Source of the DNA: CAZPQV01 sp964588705
GTDB taxonomy: Bacteria; Bacteroidota; Bacteroidia; Flavobacteriales; Weeksellaceae
DNA length: 9,560 nt
Reading direction: 5' to 3'
Assembly (NCBI GenBank): GCA_964588705.1
Contig: CAZPQV010000072.1
Span: 1-9,560 of the forward strand
Notes under the pieces: model-generated
What the model saw: the letters and a program-made list of their open reading frames with translations, nothing else
What the model was told of the DNA's origin: nothing
Databases searched by the model: none
Made by a program: the position numbers and the translations under genes
Part shown: in pieces, positions 1 to 6,243 of the stretch
Layout: every line of letters begins with the position of its first letter
Position numbering within the stretch: the stretch's first letter is position 1

Positions 1-2
1 GT

Positions 3-437
3 TGGCAGAAAGTCATTGATATCAACCTTTCCGGTGTGTTTTATGGAGTGAAATACCAGGCGCCGGAAATGGTGAAAAATGGAGGCGGTTCAATCATCAA
101 CATCGCATCCATTCTTGGTCAGGCTGGTTTCGCCACTTCCTCAGGATATGTTGCCGCGAAACACGGCGTAGTTGGACTCACGAAATCTGCCGCATGGGAA
201 TATGCTCCTGATAAGGTGAGGATTAATGCTGTTGGTCCCGGTTTCATTTATACCGGTTTGGTCAATGAAGAAACCATGGGTAAAGAAACCCTGAATTTCC
301 TGGAAACCAAACACGCTTTCGGAAGATTGGGACAACCTGAAGAAATTGCAGCAATGCTTCTGTTCCTGGCTTCAGATGACGCATCGTTCGTTACCGGTTC
401 GTATTATCCTGTTGATGGAGGTTATTTAGCAGTGTAA
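3..437 (+). CDS. SDR family oxidoreductase, 5'-truncated by the window edge
   Basis: This is the C-terminal 144 residues of a classical short-chain dehydrogenase/reductase, an NAD(P)-dependent cytosolic oxidoreductase. The frame is open from base 3, so the true start lies upstream; the GTG at 36 is inside the protein and should not be used as the start. Counting from the codon at base 3, the visible catalytic tetrad is Asn8 (in INLSG), Ser36 (in NIAS), Tyr49 and Lys53 (YVAAK). The usual 13-residue Ser-to-Tyr spacing is present. The PG motif that follows strand 6 (NAVGPGFIYT) and the C-terminal VTG...VDGG ending are typical of the family. The missing part would carry the Rossmann TGxxxGxG cofactor motif. 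The ending resembles glucose dehydrogenase-like or 3-oxoacyl-ACP reductase-like members, but the substrate cannot be told. The FMN reductase gene follows 67 bases downstream on the same strand. Family assignment is secure and substrate is unknown. Confidence 0.93.
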   Translation, partial: WQKVIDINLSGVFYGVKYQAPEMVKNGGGSIINIASILGQAGFATSSGYVAAKHGVVGLTKSAAWEYAPDKVRINAVGPGFIYTGLVNEETMGKETLNFLETKHAFGRLGQPEEIAAMLLFLASDDASFVTGSYYPVDGGYLAV

Positions 438-452
438 AATAAAATTTCAAAA

Positions 453-483
453 GAATCCTCAGTATTAATTTGCTGAGTGATTC
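453..483 (+). other. Inverted repeat between SDR and FMN reductase genes
   Basis: The left arm GAATCCTCAG (453-462) pairs with the right arm CTGAG-T-GATTC (473-483). This gives a 10-bp stem with a single bulged T at 478 and a 10-base loop. No T-run follows on the + strand (the next bases are AATTAACTAAAAAAA), so it is not a standard intrinsic terminator. It could be a weak terminator, an mRNA-stabilising or processing hairpin for the SDR transcript, or an operator. The structure is seen directly; its function is not. Confidence 0.4.
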
Positions 484-504
484 AATTAACTAAAAAAATA
501 AATT

Positions 505-1050
505 ATGGCAAAAAAAATCGCAGTATTGGTTGGAAGCTTAAGAAAAGAATCTTTCAACCGCAAAATCGCAAATGAATTGATAAGACTGTCTTCAGATGCA
601 TTGGATTTGGAAATAGTTGAAATAGGAAATCTTCCGCTTTACAGTGAAGATTTAGATCAGAACCCACCACAGGAATGGACGGATTTTCGTGCTCAGATTA
701 AAGCTGCAGACGCAATTCTGGTAGTATCTCCGGAATACAACAGAACCATTCCGGGTGCATTGAAAAATGCAATTGATGTAGGCTCAAGACCGTATGGAAG
801 CTCAGTTTGGCCTGGAAAAGCCGGCGGTGTAATCACATCTTCAGTGAGTTCCCTGGGAGGTTTGGCAGCTAATCATCATATTCGTCAGGCATTCGTTTTT
901 GTAGACGTTCCTTTAATGCAGCAGCCGGAAGCTTATATCGGAAACTCTGCTAAAATTTGGAAAGAAGACGGAAAAACTTTGGTGGAAGACACCGAAAAAT
1001 TCCTGAAAACCTGGATTGATGCGTACGAAAAATGGGTAAATAATTTTTAA
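505..1050 (+). CDS. NADPH-dependent FMN reductase family protein (flavodoxin-like fold)
   Basis: This is a complete 181-residue cytosolic flavoprotein of the NADPH-dependent FMN reductase family (PF03358), which includes quinone, chromate and azo reductases of the ChrR/YieF type. Members bind FMN and pass two electrons from NAD(P)H to quinones, flavins or other acceptors. The N-terminal strand is followed by the phosphate-binding loop GSLRKESFN at residues 10-18. The flavin-contacting signature SPEYN is at 75-79, followed by IPGALKNAID at 82-91. A glycine-rich SSLGG segment lies at about 115-119. Length matches the family norm of roughly 175-195. The ATG sits after an A-rich stretch without Shine-Dalgarno, normal for Bacteroidota. 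It may be co-transcribed with the upstream SDR, since only 67 bases separate them, although a hairpin lies between. It is followed by an intrinsic terminator. The family is clear and the physiological acceptor is not. Confidence 0.93.
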   Translation: MAKKIAVLVGSLRKESFNRKIANELIRLSSDALDLEIVEIGNLPLYSEDLDQNPPQEWTDFRAQIKAADAILVVSPEYNRTIPGALKNAIDVGSRPYGSSVWPGKAGGVITSSVSSLGGLAANHHIRQAFVFVDVPLMQQPEAYIGNSAKIWKEDGKTLVEDTEKFLKTWIDAYEKWVNNF

Positions 1051-1074
1051 CAGAAAATAACCCATAGTTTTTTT
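1032..1074 (+). terminator. Possible weak first terminator overlapping the end of the FMN reductase gene
   Basis: ATGGGT at 1032-1037 pairs with ACCCAT at 1060-1065, and seven Ts follow at 1068-1074. The 22-base loop can form a small inner TTTT/AAAA helix (1045-1048 with 1054-1057). The left arm lies inside the last codons of the reductase gene. The stem is only six base pairs with a long loop, so it would be weak alone, but it immediately precedes a stronger terminator. Confidence 0.35.
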
Positions 1075-1076
1075 AT

Positions 1077-1114
1077 ACTGGACTGCAGATTTTATTCGCA
1101 GTTCAGTTTTTTTT
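1077..1114 (+). terminator. Intrinsic terminator after the FMN reductase gene
   Basis: The left arm ACTGGACTGC (1077-1086) pairs with GCAGTTCAGT (1098-1107) in a 10-bp stem with one G-U pair. The loop is 11 bases, and eight Ts run from 1107 to 1114. This is a standard rho-independent terminator on the + strand, so the transporter gene that follows should have its own promoter. Confidence 0.85.
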
Positions 1115-1118
1115 GAAT

Positions 1119-1126
1119 TAAATTTG
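1119..1126 (+). promoter_or_regulatory. Candidate Bacteroidota -7 box upstream of the AI-2E transporter gene
   Basis: TAAATTTG fits the Bacteroidota sigma-A -7 consensus TAnnTTTG. No convincing -33 TTG element sits about 19 bases upstream. The box ends only 16 bases before the ATG and runs into the GAGGAG that may be the ribosome-binding site, so a transcript started here would have a very short leader. A promoter is expected after the terminator ending at 1114, but this exact assignment is weak. Confidence 0.3.
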
Positions 1127-1131
1127 AGGAG
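1126..1131 (+). promoter_or_regulatory. Shine-Dalgarno-like GAGGAG before the AI-2E transporter start
   Basis: GAGGAG lies 11 bases upstream of the ATG at 1143. It is one of only two Shine-Dalgarno-like sequences in the window; most starts here are preceded only by A-rich sequence. It supports ATG 1143 as the start. Its use in Bacteroidota, where such motifs matter less, is uncertain. Confidence 0.4.
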
Positions 1132-1142
1132 AAATTCACAAT

Positions 1143-2261
1143 ATGCAAAAACTTTTCAAAGAACTTACAGTGCAGCAGGGATTGGTGATTCTTTCGCTGG
1201 TTTTGGCACTGCTTATCGCATTTGAACTCAATTATTTTATCACAGGATTTTTGGGAGCGGTAGCACTTTATGTCGTAACCCGAAGATTTTATCTGAACTT
1301 GGTTGAAAAGAAAAAATGGAACAAAAATCTTGCGACTTCATTTGTTATTTTCCTCATCATCGTCAGTTTTGGAATTCCAATCTGGATTATTCTTGAAATC
1401 CTGATTCCGCAAATCAATGATTTGGTGCGCAATCCGCAGGATATTACCTCGAAATTTCAACCGGTAATTAAATGGATTCAGGAAAATGAATTCATCCAAC
1501 GCTTCGATTTTGAGATCGATAATCAGCAGATTATCAATATTGTAAATAAAGTTTTAGCATACGTTCCATCAACTTTGAATTGGGTTGGACAGTTGTTTGC
1601 CAACATTTTTGTTGCTTTATTCATCCTCTATTTTATGCTGATAAGCAACCGCAGAATGGAAAATTATCTGAAAGATATGCTTCCGTTCAAAGAAAGATCA
1701 AAACAGTATTTCATCAAAGAAAACTATGATTTAATCCGTTCAAACGCTTATGGAGTACCTATTTTAGCAATTGCACAGGGAATTATTGCCATAATCGGAT
1801 ATACCGTTTTTGGTGTCGATAATGCGGTGTTCTGGGGGTTAATGACGGGTTTGGCTTCTGTAATTCCGGTGGTTGGAACGATGGTAATCTGGATTCCCAT
1901 TTGCATTTATCAGATTGCAACAGGCGATGTCAACGGCGGCTTAATGCTGGCGTTATACTGTCTGGTTTTAGTGGGAGGTATCGACAATGTTCTGCGCTTT
2001 ACTTTACTTAAAAAGATGGCAGATATTCACCCGATTATCACTGTTTTTGGGGTGTTGCTTGGTCTTCAGTTGTTTGGTGCCATGGGATTGGTTTTTGGTC
2101 CTTTAGTGCTTTCACTGCCGGCGATTTTCTATAATGTTTACCGGATTGAAAAGGAAGAAAAAGAGCGGGAAGATCAACAGGAGTGGGAAATCCCGGAAGA
2201 ATTTTTAGTAAAAGATGAAACTGAAAAGTTGGATTCTAACGATAATCTTCCATCTGCATAA
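1143..2261 (+). CDS. AI-2E/PerM family transporter
   Basis: This is a 372-residue inner-membrane protein of the AI-2E transporter (PerM, PF01594) family. Characterised relatives include TqsA, an autoinducer-2 exporter, and sodium/proton antiporters, so the substrate cannot be set by family alone. Two hydrophobic helices lie in about residues 10-45 and one at about 65-90. A long amphipathic, soluble-looking stretch covers about 90-145. Hydrophobic segments then follow at about 148-170 and in several blocks from about 202 to 335. The family signature is visible near the end: a GGIDNVLR segment followed by DIHPIITVFGVLLGL beginning at residue 294, then LFGAMGLVFGP. The C-terminal 40 or so residues are very acidic and lysine-rich and look cytoplasmic and disordered. 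Length is typical. The gene follows a terminator, so it likely starts a transcript. DoxX follows 68 bases downstream, and no terminator is visible between them. Confidence 0.92.
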   Translation: MQKLFKELTVQQGLVILSLVLALLIAFELNYFITGFLGAVALYVVTRRFYLNLVEKKKWNKNLATSFVIFLIIVSFGIPIWIILEILIPQINDLVRNPQDITSKFQPVIKWIQENEFIQRFDFEIDNQQIINIVNKVLAYVPSTLNWVGQLFANIFVALFILYFMLISNRRMENYLKDMLPFKERSKQYFIKENYDLIRSNAYGVPILAIAQGIIAIIGYTVFGVDNAVFWGLMTGLASVIPVVGTMVIWIPICIYQIATGDVNGGLMLALYCLVLVGGIDNVLRFTLLKKMADIHPIITVFGVLLGLQLFGAMGLVFGPLVLSLPAIFYNVYRIEKEEKEREDQQEWEIPEEFLVKDETEKLDSNDNLPSA

Positions 2262-2302
2262 CTTTCTTACCATACATCAATTTTATCTGAATAATGTCGC
2301 AG

Positions 2303-2310
2303 TAAATTTG
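2303..2310 (+). promoter_or_regulatory. Candidate Bacteroidota -7 box for the DoxX family gene
   Basis: TAAATTTG exactly fits TAnnTTTG and lies 19 bases before the DoxX start codon. A T-rich TTTT at 2281-2284 sits 18 bases upstream where the -33 element would be, though it lacks the usual G. Transcription would begin at about 2315-2318, giving a leader of roughly a dozen bases. The box match is direct; promoter activity is inferred. Confidence 0.5.
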
Positions 2311-2329
2311 CATCATTAAATAGATTATC

Positions 2330-2731
2330 ATGGGAAAAAATAACGATTTAGGATTAATGATCCTCAGAGTATCATTGGGAATGCTGATGCTTCTTCACGG
2401 AATTGCAAAAATCCAGCACGGAACAGGTTTTATTGAAGGTGTTTTCGAACAAAACGGCTTGCCAAAATTCTTCGCTTATGCCGTTTACGTTGGTGAAATT
2501 ATTGCGCCATTAATGCTGATAGTAGGTTACAGAACGCGTTTGGCTGCAGTTCTTCTTGGCGGTACAATGGTGGTTGTGGTGATTACTGCTGCAATGGATA
2601 AAATCGGAAAACTGACCGAAGTTGGAGCTTGGGCACTGGAAGTACAGGCGCTGTTTTTCTTTGGAGCGTTGGCATTATTCTTCACCGGTGGTGGTAAATA
2701 TGGTATGTCGCACAAAAATCAATGGGATTAA
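2330..2731 (+). CDS. DoxX family integral membrane protein
   Basis: This is a 133-residue protein of the DoxX family (PF07681), named for a subunit of the archaeal thiosulfate:quinone oxidoreductase. Most bacterial members have no defined role, though some are tied to redox or thiol-stress responses. The N-terminal signature LGLMILRVSLGMLMLLHGIA (residues 7-26) is the first membrane helix. Further helices lie at about 46-64, 70-88 and 101-121. The GEIIAPLMLIVGYRTRLAA stretch, with its conserved Gly-Glu and the Arg after helix 2, is typical of DoxX. The short C-terminal tail is polar. Length is normal. The start is an ATG following an A-rich leader without Shine-Dalgarno, and a strong terminator follows. 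The family is confident; a specific function is not claimed. Confidence 0.9.
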   Translation: MGKNNDLGLMILRVSLGMLMLLHGIAKIQHGTGFIEGVFEQNGLPKFFAYAVYVGEIIAPLMLIVGYRTRLAAVLLGGTMVVVVITAAMDKIGKLTEVGAWALEVQALFFFGALALFFTGGGKYGMSHKNQWD

Positions 2732-2758
2732 AAATAGTTTAGATTAATAGTTTAACAG

Positions 2759-2794
2759 AAATCGGTTCATCAGTAATAGTGAGCCGATTTTTTT
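2759..2794 (+). terminator. Intrinsic terminator after the DoxX family gene
   Basis: AAATCGGTTCA (2759-2769) pairs with TGAGCCGATTT (2780-2790) in an 11-bp stem with one G-U pair and a 10-base loop. Seven Ts run from 2788 to 2794. This is a clear rho-independent terminator for the upstream transcript. Confidence 0.88.
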
Positions 2795-2849
2795 GTAACA
2801 TTTTGTTGTGGTTTTTTACTAATTTTACAGTATTAAAAAAGTAAAAATT

Positions 2850-3632
2850 ATGAATAATCACGAAATAGATTACAAAATACACGGCGAAGAAATGCAGTGT
2901 GTAGAAATAGAGCTCGACCCGAATGAAAGTGTAATTTCGGAGCCAGGAAGTTTTATGATGATGACTGAAGGAATCCAGATGCAAACGATGTTCGGCGATG
3001 GAAACGAAAAAGGTTTAATGGGAAAACTGTTCTCCGCAGGAAAAAGACTTCTTACCGGTGAAAACCTTTTTATGACGGTATTTACCAATCAGTCTTCAGA
3101 TAAAAGACAGGTTTCGTTTGCAGCACCTTATTCGGGAAAAATCATTCCGTTGGATTTATCTCAACTTGGTGGAAAAGTAATCTGTCAGAAAGACTCATTT
3201 CTATGTGCAGCCAAAGGCGTTTCCGTTGGAATTGAATTTCAGAAAAAACTCGGAACCGGGCTTTTCGGTGGCGAAGGATTCATCATGCAGAAACTGGAAG
3301 GTGATGGAATGACTTTCGTTCACAGTGGCGGACATGTGATAGAAAAGCAGCTTCAACCCGGTGAAATTCTGAAAATTGATACCGGCTGTATTGTAGCATT
3401 TACCAAAGATGTCGATTACGACATTCAGTTTGTCGGAGGGATTAAAAATACCATTTTCGGTGGTGAAGGTTTATTTTTTGCACAACTTCGCGGTCCGGGA
3501 ACAGTGTGGATTCAGACGCTTCCGATTGCAAGACTGGCGAGTAGAATTTTACAGTACGGAACCACAAAGAAAGGAGAACAGGGCAGTGTGCTCGGCGGTT
3601 TAGGAAATCTTCTTGACGGTGATGGAATGTAA
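2850..3632 (+). CDS. TIGR00266/AIM24 family protein
   Basis: This is a 260-residue soluble protein of the TIGR00266 family, related to yeast mitochondrial Aim24. Members have a beta-rich trimeric fold reminiscent of TRAP proteins, and their biochemical role is unknown. The N-terminal block contains the characteristic SEPGSFMMM at 30-38. The GKRLLTGENLFMTVFTNQ stretch (64-81) and two similar glycine-rich units (138-157 and 203-221, each FGGEG...L.G.G) look like three related structural repeats. PGEILKIDTGCIVAF (170-184) and the GGxGNLLDGDGM-like tail also suit the family. There is no signal peptide or membrane helix, so a cytoplasmic location is inferred. The gene is preceded by the DoxX terminator and followed by its own, so it appears to be transcribed alone. 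The ATG follows an A-rich leader. The family is well supported; no role is asserted. Confidence 0.92.
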   Translation: MNNHEIDYKIHGEEMQCVEIELDPNESVISEPGSFMMMTEGIQMQTMFGDGNEKGLMGKLFSAGKRLLTGENLFMTVFTNQSSDKRQVSFAAPYSGKIIPLDLSQLGGKVICQKDSFLCAAKGVSVGIEFQKKLGTGLFGGEGFIMQKLEGDGMTFVHSGGHVIEKQLQPGEILKIDTGCIVAFTKDVDYDIQFVGGIKNTIFGGEGLFFAQLRGPGTVWIQTLPIARLASRILQYGTTKKGEQGSVLGGLGNLLDGDGM

Positions 3633-3661
3633 GCCGTTTTCATTAAATATTCTTCCAAAAT

Positions 3662-3691
3662 AAAAAAGACCGCAAAAACGCGGTCTTTTTT
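3662..3691 (+). terminator. Strong, symmetrical intrinsic terminator after the TIGR00266 gene
   Basis: GACCGC (3668-3673) pairs with GCGGTC (3680-3685) around a six-base loop. The stem is extended by six As (3662-3667) facing six Ts (3686-3691), giving a 12-bp hairpin. The A-tract and T-tract make it potentially active on both strands. It isolates the TIGR00266 gene from the topoisomerase IV block. Confidence 0.92.
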
Positions 3692-3756
3692 ACGTAAAGT
3701 ATTTGGCATCCAGCTTACTGCTTCAAGCCAAAGTGTCCCAAAACTTTTCCACAAAA

Positions 3757-3788
3757 TTTTTCTCCAAAAATGCAAATCGTTATATTTG
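3757..3788 (+). promoter_or_regulatory. Probable parE promoter
   Basis: TATATTTG at 3781-3788 is an exact match to the Bacteroidota -7 box TAnnTTTG. A TTTTT run at 3757-3761 lies 19 bases upstream, at the right spacing for the -33 element though without its usual G. Transcription would start at about 3793-3796, leaving a leader of about 30 bases. The strong terminator about 90 bases upstream fits the start of a new transcription unit here. Confidence 0.6.
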
Positions 3789-3808
3789 TAAGTTATTGAT
3801 TTTATTAT

Positions 3809-3813
3809 AGGAG
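3809..3813 (+). promoter_or_regulatory. Shine-Dalgarno-like AGGAG before parE
   Basis: AGGAG sits 10 bases before the ATG at 3824. It supports that start, which also places the conserved RPGMYIG motif at residues 26-32, close to its usual place in the family. Confidence 0.4.
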
Positions 3814-3823
3814 AAAAGCATTT

Positions 3824-5707
3824 ATGAGCGAAAACAACACAGTTCAATATACCGAGGACAACATCCGCACGCTGGATTGGCAAGAACACATCCGTCAGCG
3901 CCCGGGGATGTACATCGGGAAACTTGGCGACGGATCTTCAGCAGATGACGGAATTTATATTTTACTGAAAGAAATTATCGATAATTCCATTGACGAATTT
4001 GTGATGAAAGCCGGAAAACGCATCGAGATAAAAATCGATGAAGGCAAGGCAGTTATTCGTGACTTCGGTCGTGGTATTCCTTTAGGGAAAGTGGTTGACG
4101 CTGTTTCCAAAATGAATACAGGAGGTAAATACGACAGTAAAGCCTTTAAAAAGTCTGTTGGTTTAAATGGAGTTGGAACAAAAGCTGTAAATGCACTTTC
4201 AGATTATTTTAAAGTAAAATCTGTAAGAGACGGGAAAGCTAAAATTGCAGAATTCTCGAAAGGAAATATTACTGAAAATCATAACGAATCAGATTCTTCT
4301 GACCGAAACGGAACCGAAATTACATTCGTTCCCGATCACGAGATTTTCCCGCACTTTAAGTTCAGAAAAGAGTATGTGGAACGGATGCTCCGCAATTATG
4401 TTTATCTGAATCCGGGGCTGAAAATTACTTTCAACGGTGAAACCTTTTTCTCAGAAAATGGTTTGAAAGACCTTCTTCAGGAAGAACTGGAAGGAGACAT
4501 CCTTTACCCGATTATTCATCTGAAAGAAGAAGATATTGAAATTGCAATCACGCATTCGGATAAATCACAGTCGGAGACATATTTTTCTTTCGTAAACGGG
4601 CAGAATACAACTCAGGGCGGGACGCATCTTAATGCTTTCAAAGAAGCTTATGTAAAAACCATCCGTGAGTTTCTGAATAAAAATTATGAAGCAGCCGATA
4701 TTCGTAAATCAATTATTGCCGCAGTTTCCATTAAAGTCATAGAGCCGGTTTTTGAATCGCAAACGAAAACGAAATTAGGTTCCAACGATATGGAGCCCGG
4801 AAAGGAAACCATCAGAACATTCATGAATAATTTCATGAAAAAAGCACTGGACAATTACCTTCACAAAAATCCTGATGCAGCTGAAGCCATTCATAAAAAA
4901 ATTCTTGTTTCAGAAAGGGAGCGTAAAGAACTTTCCGGAATTCAGAAATTAGCGAGAGAAAGAGCAAAAAAAGTTTCGCTTCACAATAAAAAACTTCGCG
5001 ACTGCCGACAGCATTACAACGACCAGAAAGCTGTTCGTAAAGCCGAATCGCAGATTTTTATTACCGAGGGAGATTCGGCATCTGGTTCCATTACCAAATC
5101 ACGGGATGTTGAAACTCAGGCTGTATTTTCGCTTCGTGGAAAGCCATTGAATTCCTATGGACTGACGAAAAGAGTGGTTTACGAAAATGAAGAATTCAAC
5201 CTTCTTCAGGCCGCTTTGAATATTGAAGATTCTCTGGAAGATCTACGTTACAATCAGGTGATTATTGCAACCGATGCCGATGTTGACGGAATGCACATCC
5301 GTTTGCTGATGATTACTTTTTTCCTTCAGTTCTTCCCGGATTTAATTAAAAACGGACATCTTTATATTCTTCAAACCCCACTGTTCAGAGTTAGAAATAA
5401 AAAAGAAACAAGATATTGCTACACCGATGCTGAAAGAGTAAAAGCATTAAATGAATTGGGTAAAAATCCTGAAATTACTCGATTTAAAGGTCTTGGAGAG
5501 ATTTCTCCGGATGAGTTCAAGCATTTTATCGGTAAGGATATCCGCTTGGAACCGGTGGTAATTGGTAAAGACCAAACCATTGATCAGCTGCTGGAATTTT
5601 ATATGGGTAAAAACACGCCGGACCGCCAAACTTTTATTTTGGATAATCTTGTTGTTGAAAATTCAGATATTGATAAAAAAGAAATTCACGATGAAGTAAG
5701 CGCATAA
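3824..5707 (+). CDS. parE: DNA topoisomerase IV subunit B (ATPase/TOPRIM)
   Basis: This is a 627-residue type IIA topoisomerase B subunit. With ParC it passes one duplex through another using ATP, mainly to unlink replicated chromosomes. The order is GHKL ATPase (about 20-220), transducer (about 225-390) and TOPRIM plus tail (about 405-627). ATP-site residues visible are RPGMYIG (26-32), Glu50 and Asn54 in KEIIDNSIDE, Asp80 with GRGIP, and the lid GLNGVGTKA from 113. The QTK loop is at 313-315. TOPRIM metal residues are Glu415 in TEGDSASG and Asp484, Asp486 and Asp488 in ATDADVDG. ParE rather than GyrB is favoured by LRGKPLN, by DVDGMHIR (GyrB usually has Ser there), by the lack of the large insertion seen in many gammaproteobacterial GyrB proteins, and by the downstream parC. 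It leads a likely parE-orf-parC transcript with its own promoter. Confidence 0.95.
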   Translation: MSENNTVQYTEDNIRTLDWQEHIRQRPGMYIGKLGDGSSADDGIYILLKEIIDNSIDEFVMKAGKRIEIKIDEGKAVIRDFGRGIPLGKVVDAVSKMNTGGKYDSKAFKKSVGLNGVGTKAVNALSDYFKVKSVRDGKAKIAEFSKGNITENHNESDSSDRNGTEITFVPDHEIFPHFKFRKEYVERMLRNYVYLNPGLKITFNGETFFSENGLKDLLQEELEGDILYPIIHLKEEDIEIAITHSDKSQSETYFSFVNGQNTTQGGTHLNAFKEAYVKTIREFLNKNYEAADIRKSIIAAVSIKVIEPVFESQTKTKLGSNDMEPGKETIRTFMNNFMKKALDNYLHKNPDAAEAIHKKILVSERERKELSGIQKLARERAKKVSLHNKKLRDCRQHYNDQKAVRKAESQIFITEGDSASGSITKSRDVETQAVFSLRGKPLNSYGLTKRVVYENEEFNLLQAALNIEDSLEDLRYNQVIIATDADVDGMHIRLLMITFFLQFFPDLIKNGHLYILQTPLFRVRNKKETRYCYTDAERVKALNELGKNPEITRFKGLGEISPDEFKHFIGKDIRLEPVVIGKDQTIDQLLEFYMGKNTPDRQTFILDNLVVENSDIDKKEIHDEVSA

Positions 5708-5725
5708 AAAAACTAAAAAATAAAA

Positions 5726-5739
5726 ACTAATAACTAATA
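5726..5739 (+). repeat. Two tandem copies of ACTAATA in the parE-orf spacer
   Basis: ACTAATA occurs at 5726-5732 and again at 5733-5739, ending three bases before the next start codon, within a 35-base spacer that is almost all A and T. The spacer has no Shine-Dalgarno. An unstructured A-rich leader of this sort suits Bacteroidota initiation, which tends to rely on AT-rich upstream sequence. The repeat itself may be chance. Confidence 0.4.
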
Positions 5740-5742
5740 ACA

Positions 5743-6243
5743 ATGAGACTGAGTAACCGCCATAAAAGTGGTATCTACAATTTTGTTAATACATTGATGT
5801 ATGTGATACTGGCTTCTGGAGTATTGATTTTCCTGTATGAAAGGTATAAGCATGATTTTTTAGGAGCAGAATCTTATCTGTTGTTGGTAATTCCAGTTTT
5901 GCTTATACTGCTTTTTAATTTTCGTGGAAAGCAGATTTTTGAGTACGACAGCGATGGAGAGGCGCTTAATTTTAAGAACAGAAACTTAGTACAATTGATT
6001 TCAAAACCGATAAATGATGAGTTTCCAAAGTATAAACTAAAAAAGTATGAAGTAGTAAATGGCTTATTTTTTAGAAGGTTATATATTACTATTATAAGTA
6101 AAAAGGAACATCATATTATCCTGAAATACGATATTTCATATCTTACAAAAAAAGAAGTGAATGATTTGAAACACTCGTTGTCGAAAGTGGTAAAAGAGAA
6201 TAAAGAAAAAAGAGAGAGTCAACAGACTATAACGAATGAATGA
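5743..6243 (+). CDS. Uncharacterised two-helix membrane protein between parE and parC
   Basis: I do not recognise a named family for this 166-residue protein. Two hydrophobic segments are clear, at about 14-33 and 43-60, joined by a short loop containing charged residues (ERYKHD). The remaining hundred or so residues are soluble. They begin with several alternating hydrophobic/polar stretches that look like beta strands (about 64-130, including FEYDSDGEALNF and RRLYITIISK). A likely amphipathic helix (about 135-153) and a Lys/Glu-rich tail follow. Two N-terminal helices, a strand-rich unit and a closing helix resemble bacterial PH-like membrane proteins, but this is only a visual inference. 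With both termini cytoplasmic, the soluble part would face the nucleoid. It starts 35 bases after parE and overlaps parC by eight bases, which implies co-transcription and coupled translation. The gene is notably AT-rich towards its 3' half. That it is a real gene is well supported by its position and length. Confidence 0.8.
   Translation: MRLSNRHKSGIYNFVNTLMYVILASGVLIFLYERYKHDFLGAESYLLLVIPVLLILLFNFRGKQIFEYDSDGEALNFKNRNLVQLISKPINDEFPKYKLKKYEVVNGLFFRRLYITIISKKEHHIILKYDISYLTKKEVNDLKHSLSKVVKENKEKRESQQTITNE

Noticed and set aside
2801..2827. Promoter-like TTTTG and TAATTTTA before the TIGR00266 gene
   Set aside because: The two elements are only about 14 bases apart and the second lacks the final G; a promoter must exist here after the DoxX terminator, but its position cannot be set by eye.
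3745..3753. TTTTCCACA, a match to the relaxed DnaA-box consensus upstream of parE
   Set aside because: It is a single box in AT-rich sequence with no cluster, unwinding element or dnaA/dnaN neighbours, so it is expected by chance and does not support an origin.
3512..3889. 125-codon open frame on the minus strand across the TIGR00266 end and the parE start
   Set aside because: It crosses a strong terminator and a probable promoter and overlaps two well-supported genes; the translation shows no family features.
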